Assembly: GCA_036583965.1 (NCBI GenBank)
Contig: JAZBQD010000093.1
Location: 50,867-114,866 of the forward strand
Reading direction: 5' to 3'
DNA from: Prunella strophiata
Lineage: Eukaryota > Chordata > Aves > Passeriformes > Prunellidae
Length of the DNA stretch: 64,000 nt
This document shows positions 45,704 to 57,395 of the stretch, piece by piece. The stretch's first letter is position 1; every line of letters begins with the position of its first letter. Both the position numbers and the translations under genes were made by a program. The notes under the pieces were generated by a model. It was not told the DNA's origin and did not search any database. It saw only the letters and a program-made list of their open reading frames with translations.

Positions 45704-47929
45704 TAGCAACCCAGTGGGCATAGGCAAAGGCAGAGGGGTACCCCTATGGTGAATCCTAATGAGCCTGAGTATGGTAATATGCAGGGCAACTAGTTTGCGC
45801 CCCAAAAATCCACTCAGCACCAAGGGATGGAGTCCCGGTACTAAGTGAAGGAGTTGCCTGCAGGCTGTCCTAGAGGGACAGGGAAACCTGAAGATTTCCA
45901 CATACCCAGCCTCTGGAGACTGCAGCCATAGTGTAGAAAACAAGTACTGCACTGTAAATGGCACTCGGTATAAAATATGCAAACTTAATGGGAAAACAGT
46001 GTGCTATAACCAGCAAGCGAGATCTAAGGACAGGCAGTCAGAAGCACTCATAAATAAACAGTACAGAAGGGAGACGGGGCAAATAACGATCCCCACTTGT
46101 AACCAGTGCAACCGTAGCATGTGGATCGGGGGTAAGATGAAGTCGATATTTGTTGCTTATTTTCAAATTAACCAATTGTGTTATGATAACTCTTGATTGG
46201 AGATGTGTATAATGAATGGGAAAACGTACTGGGTAGGAAAGAATTTGAAATACGAAAACAAACTCACCCCTGGTAATGAACTCGTGATTTTTGATCTTCT
46301 CAAAGAAAATGACGATAGGGCTTGCCTACAGTATGACAAAACTTTTTTGTTTTTCGAACAATAAAGAAGAGATTGACCCAGAGAGCTGAATGAAACAGGT
46401 GACTCAGGAATTAAAAAGGCAGGAGTTAGAAATGAGAAAGAGAAGAGTGGAACAGGAGAGGCTAAAAACTTTAAGTGAGCAATATGATCAGTTAGAGAAA
46501 CAATATGATGAGTGGGGTTTACCTGCTTCAAACAAGAATTTATTTATTGATCTGATTCAGGAAATCACTACCTAGCTCAGCTTAACTAACTGCTGGATTT
46601 GCGGGGGGGCTTAAGTCAGCCGAAAAATGGCCTTGGAAGGGTGAGAGTTTAACTCCAGAGCAACTATTAAAATGGAACAATACAAAAGCCTCCAGAATAA
46701 TGCAGAGACCTGAGGGGTGGGTGCTAGACAAAAGGATAATTGGAACGATTTGCATCAGCAGAGAAGGAAAAGGATATGATGAAGTTGTAGGTTACACTCC
46801 ATGAATATCCACTTTAGCAATAAATTGAAATAATAAAAGCCAAATTTGGCAACCACAACCCCCGGCATGATATTGGAGTCAGGGAAAAAGAGCAGATTGT
46901 GATTGGAATAATCAAATTGGACTTTGTTGGAACAAAGGCTCTGGAGCTAATCCTTACCAAACTCTGGATGAACTGAGGGGCTACTGGAGTGATCTGGAAA
47001 ATACCAAAACTACCTGGAAAGCCCCGAGCATGATATATTGGATTTGTGGTAAGAAAGCATACAGAGAGTTACCCCGGAAGTGGAAAGGATCCTGTACTCT
47101 AGGGATGATTAGACCTGTTTTCTTTACACTGCCTAGATCAAAAAGCGGTCTGTTAGGAGCACCCCTGTACGAAACTCTAAACCGGGAGAAGAGAGAAATA
47201 AAAAAGAAACTACCTATGGCGGGTGGCAGTCATGGGGTGAGGAAGAATGGCCTGCCGAAAGAATAATAGAATACTATGGCCCAGCTATGTGGGCTCAGGA
47301 TGGAAGCTGGGGGTATAGGACCCCTATTTACCTATTAAATAGATTGATAAGATTACAAGCAGTAATGGAAATAGTTTCAAACCATACCTCAGAGGCTCTT
47401 GAATTACTGAGCAAACAGCATACTCAAATGCGTGCTTTCGTATATCAGAACCAGATAGTTCTAGATTACTTTATTAGCTGAAGAGGGAGGAGTTTGTGGA
47501 AAATTCAATGAGTCAGAGTGCTGCATAGAGATTGATGATTATGGAGAAACTATCCGGGGATTGGCAGCAGAAATCAAGAAAGTGGCACATGTCCCAGTGC
47601 AAAAATGGAACTCAAGCCTCCAAACATCCTGGTGGGACCTGTTATTTGAAGGAGCATGGTGGAAAAAGATAGTATTTTTCATTTTATGCTCAGTGGCCAG
47701 AATTATATTTTTACCATGTTTAATACCGTGTTTTATTAGACTCGTACATTCAGTGGTACCAGGGATGCAAATAGCAGCAATGCCTATAGACCCTGAGTGC
47801 GCTTCCAATCACAAAATATCCAAAATAATGAACCTAGGAGAGGGAGAAATGGAAAATAAAGCAGCAGAAGCCCTAGCCAAATTTGAAGAACAGGCAAAGG
47901 GTGACAAAGTAGTATACAAGATATACTGA
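45704..47929 (+). pseudogene. env: env of class I provirus, broken
   Basis: Several frames together resemble a gamma-type envelope. The surface part is scattered over 45999-47266. A charged coiled-coil-like stretch rich in Glu, Lys and Gln (46390-46575) is unusual. The ectodomain of the transmembrane subunit has a heptad-like stem (47287-47481). A Cys-x7-Cys-Cys pattern lies at 47495-47524 in the next frame. The last frame (47561-47929) has a tryptophan-rich stretch, a long hydrophobic anchor and a charged tail ending at 47929. Stops and frameshifts separate these parts, so no envelope can be made. Confidence 0.75.
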
Positions 47930-48058
47930 GACTGAGACCCTAAAGAGGACTAAGAAAGTGCCCTACTGAAAGCTTGTTATAAAAAAAAAAAAAAAAGGAA
48001 AGAAGGAATTATAAAATGGAACACAAATTAATGTGTTTATATAGTAGGGGAGGGATTG

Positions 48059-48775
48059 TTATATATGATGTGTATAATTCGTGCTTTTATGAAACATGAA
48101 TTAAGTTGTGATATACATGTGTATATCATCTGTATTTTTAAATCCATGATTTTATAAGTTGTGAGTATGTTAGCTCGATATGAGAAAGATCTTTTAAAAG
48201 TTCAGAGTCACTGACAAAACCAGAGAGGTGACTTCACTGAGAGCCTCATTTGCAATTGAAGAGATCTAGCTGGGGGAATTGCTACACAGATGCAAACCAG
48301 GGCGGGAAAGCTAATTTGTAACTGAAGGAACCCAGCTCCAGCAGGAATGGCCATTTTCCCAGCTATTGTCCAGACTGACAAAATGGTGATCTAGATAACC
48401 AAGAACCATCAAGCACCTGCACTCCAAAAAGACTCATTCTGTAAACCTTATCAACATTCATGGCTTACCAGAAACAGCTTTTGTCCAGTTCATCGAAAAG
48501 AAAGGGGAAAACATGAATACTAAGAACAACAAAAAGAACAGGAGGACCTCTGCCTCAGGCAAAAAAAACTGTATAAAAACCAGCCTGTCAAAGACAGCAT
48601 TTGTTAACAGAGGGGACCTGAAGCGATAGAGTTCAGGTCATAGAGTTTACCCAGTGCAGATTGGCGGTCTCAGCACTGCTTTTTTTAATTGCGGCTATTA
48701 AATTTTGAATTTTGTTAAATAATAAAATTCTTTTATTAATTATTGAATTGGCTTTATCAATTTTTATCCATAACA
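48059..48775 (+). repeat. 3' LTR of class I provirus
   Basis: 717 bp, starting TGTTATATATG after a purine tract (GTAGGGGAGGGAT) and ending TCCATAACA before the TATC duplication. A TATA box (CTGTATAAAAACC, about 48570) and AATAAA signals (about 48718) are present. An A run and A/T-rich sequence precede the polypurine tract. Confidence 0.88.
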
Positions 48776-49954
48776 TATCTCTAATGAGATTTCTGATGGG
48801 TTCCTTTATTCTTAAGCATATATACATGTTCCAGTCATTAGCAGTACTGCAGGCTATTTGGACAAAGTGTCTTTCAAGGATAGGTATATTTTAATACATT
48901 GTTCAAATATTTTCTAGCCTGCCAATCCAGCTTTAAATACTATTACAGGTGTCTGTGAAGGGCTACTGGAGTCCTTACTGGAGACTGTGGGCAATCTTGT
49001 TTATTAGTCTAGCAGGCAGCTGTAAAACCTCAAAACTCACTCAATAAAAAGGTTTATGGTTCTTTATGTACCCTGAGTTAGACACGCAGGAGAAATACCA
49101 ACAAGATATTCTCAAGAGGTCACAACAAAAAAAACCTTTTGTGGCAACTTCAGAAAATCAGAGAACTTTGACAAAAGTTTAGAGCAGCATTCAATCAACA
49201 CAAAACATTTCACAAAGCATTAACTTAGCCCATTCAACTTAGCAAACTCCAAGCCCATCCAATTTTAAGTTACTCAAAACTCTGAGAAGAGGGAATTAGA
49301 AGAAGGAGAGAGAAACAATGTAAAAAAGTATGCATATGAACAAATATAGCTACCACTCCTGGTTTCCAGTGGTGTCTCAGCTGATATAAAAACCAAGGAA
49401 ACGTAGGGTTAAGACATGCTTGCCTCGTTGGCTTTCCTGGGCCCTTCCCCCAGGTGGGAATTCTGGTAATCTGGCCGATCAGGAGCTGGGTTAGGGGCTC
49501 CAGAGGCAGGGTGTAGAGCATTGCCTCGGGTGTGCCAGTGATTGGCAGCCACTGAGGGGATGGGGTATGCAAGGCAGGACATTGCCTCCCCAGGGCAAGA
49601 CCCAACCTGCCCATTCTCCCACACACATGCCCAAAATATTTTGAGCCAGCAGTCCTTCCAGTGTCTCACAGCAGCTTCTTAGCAATTATACATTCAAAGT
49701 TACTGTTACCTTAGCCACAGAGCTAAAGGGGGCTTTTGTAGCATTGCTCTAGCCTGCAATGCATAATGCATTTTTGTTCAGTAGCTATTACTTTGGTACA
49801 GGGTTTGTGTTTGATGTTTGAAGCAGATGATGACTCTTGAAGGTTGTCTAGTTTTTATAGGAGTTGTCATACAAGAGACCTTTGTCCTCATCACAGAACG
49901 CTCCAACATAAGGAATAGCAATAGTAAATGTCTTTAACCAACTTGGTGTGTCTT
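48776..49954. other. Intron sequence and an unresolved LTR-like block
   Basis: 48776-48950 looks like plain intron. 48950-49700 has features of a minus-strand LTR (TTTATT near 48998, G/C-rich body at 49420-49680) but no ends or duplication could be fixed. Minus-strand ORFs at 49270-49685 have no recognisable domain. Confidence 0.4.
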
Positions 49955-51151
49955 TGTCTTGGTTTCAAAGACAGGTGTCTGCTAAGGAAAGCAGGAGCCT
50001 CCCTTGGAATGGAAAATATGACCCCCTTCCCCCTGAATTATTATAACTTAGAAATTATAGGACTTTCAGGCAAAGATATGGGAAAAGGAATAACAGTTCT
50101 TTACTAGTGTGTGTATGTATAACAAGGTAAACAAACAACAACAATGGCAGCAACAACAAACAAAACCAGAAACCCAGTAGCAGCCTTCTCTCAGCTGTCA
50201 GGCACTTTCCCCTTTGGTGTAGGGATGGTCACAGCCAGCAGGGGCACTGGTGGCTCCCAGCCAGGCAGGGCAGGTGTGATGATTCCCTCGTGGCTGCAGG
50301 GGGTGCTGTGGCATGAGTTCCGTTATCTCTTGCGTGGTAATGGCAGACCTGCAGGTGAAAGGGATGGAAAAGGGGCTTCCTTTATAAACCCCCAGGGACA
50401 ATCGATCCTGGTGCCCCCTCTGGATAGAGAAAGGAGCTGTAGCAGGAACCTCGGAAACAGCAAGCTGGAACAGCAGGGTTGAACAAAACCTCAGAGTGAT
50501 AGGTGAAATGTATCAGAAATTCGGCAGCTGTAGCTGGAACCATAGAGTGTCCTGGCAGGCAGGGGGTGCGGGGACTACAGTGTAGCAAAAAAAAAACCCC
50601 AAACACAGAGCAGTGGCAGAGGAATGGTGGGAGCGGTGCAGCGGCAGCCCAGCTGCCAAACATGGCAGGGAGAGGCTCCCTGGGAGGGGGAAAGGGTTCA
50701 GGATCCTGGGGTTTCCTCTGAGGCACCAGAGCAGATGGTGAAAGTCCCTTTTTTACTGAGGTAGGGTGTTAATAAGGTCCAAGTTCAGTGTCTGCTCTCA
50801 CGAGCAAAGGCTCACCCACAGCAGAAGAAGCAGGACCGGGCTACGCTGTGGCAGCAGCAGCTAATTCCCCTCCCAATTAGCAGCAACTCCTCTATCATCC
50901 GAAACTCAGAGCAAGAGAGAGCTCCGAACTGCACCCAACCCCATCCCCCAGCCCAAATCTTGCAATATCTCTACTCTTCCCAGAGAAACCCCCAGGTAAA
51001 GAGAGAGAATAGCCAGCTGCACCCCTCCCCTGAGCTGTGGTAACTTCTTTTGTCTCTCTTAAATACCCAGTTGTTATTGTTCCTTAGCAACAAAATGGGA
51101 GAAAATTCCCTGAGAGAAAGAAACAAAAGGAAAAATTCCTAAAACCCAACA
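49955..51151 (-). mobile_element. LTR of family Z (copy Z3), TSD GTCTT
   Basis: 1197 bp, TGTCTTGG to AACCCAACA, with a perfect 5-bp duplication GTCTT (49950-49954 and 51152-51156). Minus-strand AATAAA lies near 50097. The ORFs at 50144-50726 are chance frames in the G/C-rich middle. Confidence 0.9.
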
Positions 51152-51340
51152 GTCTTCATCCTAGAACAATGAGTAATCCTTTTTATGATGAAAACCTTGA
51201 ATCACTGAGTATTTTTGAGGAATGAGACTTCTCTGATATTTCAGTATTCTGTTAGGAGTTGATATAAAAAATGGAAAGATAATTTTGAAATGTTGCAATA
51301 TTATAGACAGATGTGATAGATGAGTAATGTGATACTTGAC

Positions 51341-51642
51341 TGTCACTGTGGCGCACAAACGACACAACGCGGACAGCAGCTCTTTGCAAGGTGTGAGAGA
51401 GCAAAAAGAGAGAAGTTTATTGAATCTGACTCCATTTATAGTTTTCTGAAATCCCAGTGTCATTGGAGGGTGACAGTGCCACCTCCTCAATGCCACTGGA
51501 CAACTTAACAGTCCATCAAGTTGCTCTTCCTCCATAGAGGAATGCAAAACAATAAGTTATTTACAGAAAGTGTGTGAGAAAGTTCTGCACAAGAATATAA
51601 ACATCAGAAGGCTTTAGAGAAACTTGAAAAATCAGGGCGACA
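51341..51642 (-). mobile_element. LTR of family W (copy W3)
   Basis: 302 bp, TGTCACTG to GGGCGACA. Flanks are CTTGAC (51335-51340) and GTTGAC (51643-51648), a 6-bp duplication with one change. Almost identical to W2. Confidence 0.9.
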
Positions 51643-51717
51643 GTTGACTCTCACAATTAAAAGACAAATATAATGTATATATGTTAGGAGAAGTTTTATA
51701 GACTTATTGTAGGAATG

Positions 51718-52145
51718 TGCCTCCTATTGGCAGAAGTAATAAACCTGTCCTTTGTCTCCCAAAAAAGGAAACGCTCCAGAAGTTTCTCTCACCAACTAAC
51801 AAAGGGGACACCTTACAGGACAAAGGGGACTTCACTCTAAATTTAAGGACAGCTAATTGGATAACAGCCAAGAAGTCCCTCCTGGACAATTTACTATAAA
51901 AGCAGGCTCAACAAAGGAACTAACGGCTTTTGTAAGGTGTTTTACTAGGTGCAAGACCTGCTTGACCTAGATCGGCTTTTTTCTTTGTTATTTTGTCTTT
52001 TATTAAACATTTTTTGTTTCCAACACGTCTGCAAGAGCTCCCTGCTCTTTTATGCCTTCTACCAAATAGCTGAGCTATCTGGGTGTGTATTATTATTCGC
52101 CGAGAGCTTAAAAGATCTGGCTCGAGGTGACTTTTAAATAATACA
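51718..52145 (+). mobile_element. Solo LTR of family U, TSD ACTTAT
   Basis: 428 bp, TGTAGGAATG to AATAATACA, perfect 6-bp duplication ACTTAT (51712-51717 and 52146-52151). Same family as the LTRs of the class II provirus, in the opposite orientation. TATA box TACTATAAAAGC near 51892 and ATTAAA near 52002. Confidence 0.93.
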
Positions 52146-52699
52146 ACTTATAGTTGTTTTTTACCTCCCTTTGCATTGTTATCAGGGGGTGGTCTGGGTT
52201 TGGGACATTTTGGAGGGTCAGCTTGTTACTATGGCAGCATCTGACCGCCAATCAAGATTTAAGGACATTAACTCCACCACTGGACAGGGAAGAAGGAGTC
52301 GATGGACAGAACTTTGGGAGGGGCTCAAGGGTTAAAAGGCCAAATCTCCATTGTGTGGATGAGCACATGGTGGGGAAAAATCCTTTGCTCCCTGCACTGT
52401 AATATTTTCTCTATTCAGTCTTCTGTTGTATTTTTGATAAGGTTTTAATAAACCTTTTAAATTTTTAAAAGTGAGTATCATTTCTCACACAAGAAGTGGA
52501 GTTTACTCAGGCATGATGCTTTCTCCTCTGTGCATTTAAAAAGATGGTTGGTATATTGGCTTTCCATTACAAGATTTTGGTATCGGGGGGTACAAGGGTG
52601 GCTTCTGTGAAAAGCTGCCAGAGGTCAGATAGAACCAATGCCAGCCGTCTTCAAGACAGACCCACCACTGGCCAAGGCTAGGCCAATCAGCAATGGTGG

Positions 52700-53216
52700 T
52701 GTGACATCCCACCCTTAAGGGGAAGGGAACACCCAAGATTCATAGATTCTCATGGTTGAAAGGAATTATAAAAACCAGAGGGTCTGCAAAAGCTTGCATA
52801 GTTTTATTATTAAATTACATACTTAGCATGGGAATTGGTATTTTAGTCCCTGACCTACTATGTAAACACATGGCAGTGGGTTTGGATAAAAGGGTAGAGA
52901 AAAGGGAAAGAGATTAATTATAGAGGGGATAGAGGGGGGGGGGGGAGAGAGAGAAGAGAGAAGAGAAGAAGAGAGAAGAGAAGAGAAGAGAAGGAAGAGA
53001 AGAGAGAGAAAGAAGAGAAGAGAATAGAAGAGACAGCGAAGAGAAGGCGAAGAGAAGAAGAAGAGAAGAGAGAGAGAGAAGAGTTAATTGAGAGAGAGAG
53101 TAAGAGACGAGAGAGAAGAGAAGAGAGAAGAGAAGAGAAATCACCAGTCCTGGCTATTAATGTTTGAGACACGCACATTAGCCCCCTTATCTTCCAAGAT
53201 TCTACAGATGGTAGTG
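52700..53216 (-). mobile_element. LTR-like insertion with a GA-rich tract
   Basis: Begins near TGTGACATCCC and ends near GATTCTACA, with minus-strand TTTATT near 52801. It interrupts X-D. The duplication is unclear (ATGG-like flanks). Roughly half of it is simple repeat. Confidence 0.5.
52917..53142 (+). repeat. GA-rich simple repeat
   Basis: About 225 bases of imperfect GAGAA/AGAGAAG units after a G run. The long Ser/Leu-rich minus-strand frames here (52914-53598) are products of the repeat. Confidence 0.92.
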
Positions 53217-53559
53217 CCTCTGGGATAGCATATTTTGGGAGGGGGGGAACAAGAGCAGCTGTGAGAGGAGTGAGAATATGTGAGAGAAACAACTCTGCTG
53301 ACACCAAGGTCAGTGGAGAAGGAAGGGGAGGAGGTGCTGCAGGCACTAGAGCAGATTCCCCTGCAGCCTGTGATGAAGACCATTGTAGAGCAAGTTTTCT
53401 CCATGTAGCCCATGCAAAATGAATGGTGGAGCAGCCCGTGGAGGACCCCATACCAGAGCAGGTGGATGTGCCCAGAAGAGGTTGTGACCCTGTGGGAAGC
53501 CCGTGCTGGATCAGGCTCCTAACAGGACCTATGACCCTGTGGTGGACAGTAGTTTTTTG

Positions 53560-54047
53560 ACCTTGGCTGGGTGCCAGGTGCCCCCTAAGCCAGGACATCC
53601 ACCTGCTCTGGCATGGAGCTCCTCCACGGGCTGCAGGTGGATCTCTGCATCCCTGTGGATCTCCATGGGCTGCCAGGGCACAGCTTCTTCACCATGGTCT
53701 TCACCATGAGCTGCAGAAGAATCCCAGCTCTGGGGCCTGGAGCACCTCCTCCTCTTCCTTCTTCACTGATCTTGGTATCTGCAGAGCTGTTCTTCTCAGA
53801 TGTTCTTACCCTGCTCTTCTCTGTCTGCAATTACAACTGCACAACAACTTTCCTTTCTTCCTAATGATGTTATCACAGGCTTGACTACCATTTCTAATTG
53901 GCCCAGCCTTGGCCAGCGGCACGCCCATCTTTAGAGCCACCTGGGATTGGCTCTGCCAGACATGAAGGAAGCTTCTAGTAGCTTCTCACAGAAGTGACCC
54001 CTGTAGCCCCCCTGCTACCAAAAATCAGGCCCTGCAAACCCAATACA
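53560..54047 (-). mobile_element. LTR of family X (copy C), inverted partner of copy D
   Basis: Reverse complement of the X family, with its 5' end at 54047 (CAATACA) and 3' part missing at about 53560. Together with copy D it forms a tail-to-tail inverted pair. CR1 sequence follows directly on the right. Confidence 0.75.
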
Positions 54048-54845
54048 GCCACAAGGGCTTATTGCTGACTTCATGGACAGTTTGTTGTCCGCCAGGGCCC
54101 CCAGGTCCTTTTCTGCAGTGCTACTTTCCAGCAGGTCACCCCCACTTTGTACTGGTGCCTGGGGTTATTTCTACCCAGGTGCAGGACCCTGCATTTTTCT
54201 TTGTAGAATTTCAGAAGCTTTTTCTGTCCATCTCTCCAACCTGTTGAGATCTTTCTAAATGACAGCACAGCACTCTGGGCTATTGGCCACTCCTCCGAGC
54301 TTTGTATCATCAGTGGACTCGCTGAGGAGGCATCCATCCCTTCATCCAAGTCATTGATGAACAAGTTAAACAATACTGAGCCCAGCATTGAATCTTGAGA
54401 CACACCACTAGTGACCGGCCTCCAACTAGACTGCAACTGATCATAACACTCTGAGACCTGCCTTTCAGACAGTTCTCAATCTACCTCACTGTCCACTCAT
54501 CCAACCCACACTTCCTGAGTTTGCCGATGAGGATGCTGTGAGAAAGTGTCAAAAGCCTTGCTGAAGTCCAGGTAGACAATATACACTGCTCTCCCCATCT
54601 ATCCAGGTAGTTGTCTTGTCATAGAACGCAATCAGGTTGGTTAAGCATAATTTCCCTTTAGTGAATCCATGCTGACTACTCCTGATCACCTTCTTGTCAT
54701 CCATGGGGATAGACATGGCCTCCAGAGTGAGGTGCTCCATCACTTTTCTAGGGATTCAGGTAAAGTTGAGTGGCCTGTAGTTCCCTGGGTCCTCCTTCTT
54801 GCCCTTTTTGAATATGGCACATTGCTTCTCTGGTTAACCTTTGTG
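54048..54845 (-). mobile_element. CR1 LINE fragment
   Basis: Minus-strand CR1 RT region: [17 protein letters not shown] (54549-54743), and VLHLGRNNPRHQYKVG with FINDLDEGMD (54071-54436). Frames are broken. Its 3' part is absent where LTR X-C begins. Confidence 0.9.
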
Positions 54846-55081
54846 AAGTAGATAGCTCTGGAAGATATTATTAATAAATTGCATCATGTCTGAGAATAGG
54901 AGCAGATCACTGTTAAATCCTGTCATTCTTTTAAATAATAACTGTCCTTATTGATACTCACGTCTGAACAAAATTAAAATTCTTTTTACTTTCTGTTGAT
55001 CTATAAAATTCTATGTTGTGTTTAAGGAAAATAGTGCAGTGTAAAAACAAACAAGTGAAACACTGCATCACAGAATATATA
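54846..55081. other. Plain intron sequence
   Basis: A/T-rich, nothing recognised. It ends in ATATA, which matches the bases after 60510. Confidence 0.45.
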
Positions 55082-55589
55082 TGTACTGGTTTGAAAGTAA
55101 AAACTAGGGAGACACTCTAAGTCAGAAATACAATTTAATAGAAACTAAAATAAAATACATGCAAAGGGAAAAAAAAAAGGTAGAGAAAAAAAAAAACAAA
55201 ACAGAGTCAAAGTGTGACCTGATATCTTTCCCTCCCAGCTGGAGTGCTAATAGCAGTCCCAAAATGAAATGGTCCCACCCAAGCAGTGAGGCTGGCAGCC
55301 GGCAGTCCTGTGTCCTAGGCAGAGCCGAAGAGCAGGACTGCCCTTCAGTCTCAGAACCCAAACTTTATCCCATGAAACTGCCTGGCCCTCCCCCTTGGGC
55401 AGAGCACCTCACAATGGACTATTGTAACTTCTATGAATTATGTGATAAGGCCTTGATGGGCCATTAACAGAGCCATTAACATGAGAATCCCGCAGCAGGA
55501 GGTAAGAGATAAGGAGAACACTGCTTCCTCCCAGTTTTAAAGTACAAGGAGATGGTAATAAAATACATCTCGCATTGCAACCCAGGACA
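55082..55589 (-). repeat. 3' LTR of family R provirus
   Basis: 508 bp, plus-strand ends TGTACTGGTTTG and ACCCAGGACA. A purine tract (AAGGGGTGG on the minus strand) precedes it at about 55593-55603. Same family as 3281-3773. Confidence 0.9.
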
Positions 55590-55689
55590 TAATCCACCCC
55601 TTATTCTATTACCATCTACATAATCTCCAAACCAATACCCTCTTAGAGACATATATATACATGTATGTACAGAATGAAAACCTTACACT

Positions 55690-56470
55690 CAGTGGTCACC
55701 CAAGGTTAGGTCCCCTTGTGGTACACAACGGGTTTCTCCGTCTTTCTACATTACCCACCAAGTGTAACCAGGTCCTTGAGCAAAAACAATCCCACGGATG
55801 GGTTTGCCTTTTGCCTGCGGTGGGATTAATCCAAACAGTCTTTCCTAAAATACCTTTCATGTGTACTACAGGGACTTTATCTCCATCCACTGTGTGCAAG
55901 AGTTCAGACTGGGCAGGACCAGCTCGATTAATGGATCCTCGGGTGTTGACCATCCAGGTGGCTTTTGCTAAATTTATTTCCCAGTTCTTGAAGGTCCCTC
56001 CACCAAGTGCCTTCAGGGTGGTCTTAAGGAGTCCGTTGCACCGTTTAACCTTCCCGGCAGCTGGTGCATGATAAGGGATATGATATATCCATTCAATGCC
56101 GTGTTCTCGGGCCCAGGTGTTTATGAGTCCATTCTTGAATGAGTTCCGTTGTCTGATTCAATTCTCTCAGGGGTGCCGTGTCTCCACAGGACTTGCTTTT
56201 CTAGGCCCAAGATGGTGTTCCGGGCAGTAGCATGAGGCACGGGGTACGTTTCCAGCCATCCTGTAGTTGCTTTCCACCATGGTCAGAACGTAGCGCTTGC
56301 CTTGGCGGGTTTGGGGAAGGGTGATGTAGTCAATTTGCCAAGCTTCCCCATACCTGTACTTTAACCATCGTCCACCGTACCACAGAGGCTTCACCCGTTT
56401 GGCCTGTTTGATTGCAGCACAGGTCTCGCAGTTGTGGATGACTTGTGTGATGTTGTCCATAGTAAGGTCA
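55690..56470 (-). pseudogene. pol: Integrase remnant, family R provirus
   Basis: The minus-strand frame 56167-56460 has the end of the zinc module (HNCETCAAIKQ) and AWQIDYITLPQTRQG with the first catalytic Asp. Further on, PAAGKVKRCN (about 56030-56060) shows Lys where the catalytic Glu is expected after GKV. The C-terminal part (55696-55953) includes VNTRGSINRAGPAQS. Frames are broken between these blocks. No env follows. Confidence 0.78.
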
Positions 56471-56478
56471 CCCCTCGG

Positions 56479-57320
56479 TCACGGGCCCATCGGTATGTTG
56501 CATCTCTCCCCTGATGACCAGAGGCATCGTGGGCCCAACGAGCTAGGAATGACTTCTCCTTTGTGCTTCCAGTCTAGATCCACCTGAGATACTTTCACCT
56601 TGGCAGCTCGGTCCACTTGCTCATTGTTGTGGTGTTCTTCATTAGCCCGACTCTTTGGTATGTGCGCATCCACGTGTCGAACCTTTACGGTCAGCTTCTT
56701 TCTTCGGGTGGCGATGTCCTGCCAAATCTCAGCAGCCCAGATGGGTTTCCCTCTGCGCTGCCAGTTGGCCTTTTTCCAGCGATCCAGCCATCCCCAGAGA
56801 GCATTAGCCACCATCCATGAGTCGGTGTAGAGATAGAGCCTCGGCCACTTCTCTCGTTCAGCGATGTCCAAAGCCAGCTGGACGGCTTTAAGCTCTGCGA
56901 CCTGACTGGAACCACCTTGTCCCTCGGTAGCTTGGGCACTCGTCGTGTGGGGCTCCATACTGCAGCTTTCCATTTCCGTTAGCACCTACAATTCGGCAGG
57001 AACCATCAGTGAAGAGGGCATACTGTCTTTCAGTCTCCGGCAGCTCATTATATGGTGGGGCTTCCTCAGCACGTGTCACTTGCTCCTCTTCTTCTTCAGA
57101 GGACAATCCAAAAGTCTCATTCTCAGGCCAGTTCGTTATAATTTCCAGAATCCCAGGGCGATTTGGATTTCCAATACGGGCACGCTGAGTAATGAGGGCA
57201 ATCCACTTGCTCCATGTGGTGTTCAGTAGCATGATGTGTGGAGGGGACCTTTCCCTTGAACATCCATCCCAGTATCGTAGTCGGGGTGCTAGAAGCAGCT
57301 GTTTTCAGTGCCAACTACTT
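56479..57320 (-). pseudogene. pol: RNase H remnant, family R provirus
   Basis: Minus-strand frames carry YALFTDGSCRI (56888-57232), then AELKAVQLALDIAE, LYLYTDSWMVANALWGWL and KVRHVDAHIPKSRANEEHH (56479-56985). These give the acidic RNase H residues and the His region. A frameshift near 56940 separates the halves. Confidence 0.8.
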
Positions 57321-57395
57321 CTGAGGCTGCTTGAACTCCTTCATAGGCAGCCAGGATTTCTTTCTCTGTAGGGGTTGTGGTTGGCCTCAGATCCT

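Larger units (their letters stand above)
32513..48775 (+). mobile_element. Class I (gamma-like) provirus, TSD TATC, carrying a class II provirus
   Basis: The outer provirus runs from a reduced 5' LTR to a full 3' LTR and is flanked by the 4-bp duplication TATC (32509-32512 and 48776-48779), the TSD size of class I ERVs. Order: 5' LTR remnant, tRNA-Trp-type primer site, leader, gag, in-frame amber stop, pol, a cysteine-rich ORF, env and 3' LTR. A second provirus (34309-41239, minus) sits in the capsid part of gag. Own length without that insertion is about 9.3 kb. Stops, frameshifts and catalytic substitutions make it non-functional. Confidence 0.93.
51312..52489 (+). mobile_element. LTR of family V (copy V2), split by W3 and U2
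   Basis: V sequence is 51312-51340, 51643-51717 and 52146-52489. It starts TGTGATAG and ends TTTCTCACA as in V1. AATAAA lies near 52448. It is interrupted by two class II LTRs with their own duplications. Confidence 0.85.
52549..53541 (+). mobile_element. LTR of family X (copy D), 3'-truncated, carrying another repeat
   Basis: Matches copies A and B from the GGTGGCTTCTGTGA block through the CACCAAGGTCAGTGGAGAAGG block. It stops short of the family's 3' end. A 0.5 kb insertion (about 52700-53216), including the GA-rich tract, separates its first 150 bases from the rest. It faces copy C. Confidence 0.7.

Noticed and set aside
32513..48775. Possibility that the class I provirus is an intact alpharetrovirus because of the tRNA-Trp primer site
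   Set aside because: The amber gag-pol junction, single zinc knuckle, WEGPF integrase end and 4-bp duplication fit a gamma-like class I element, and several catalytic residues are lost.
52914..53598. Long Ser/Leu-rich minus-strand ORF (226 codons)
   Set aside because: Produced by the GA-rich simple repeat read on the other strand, then running through LTR X sequence.
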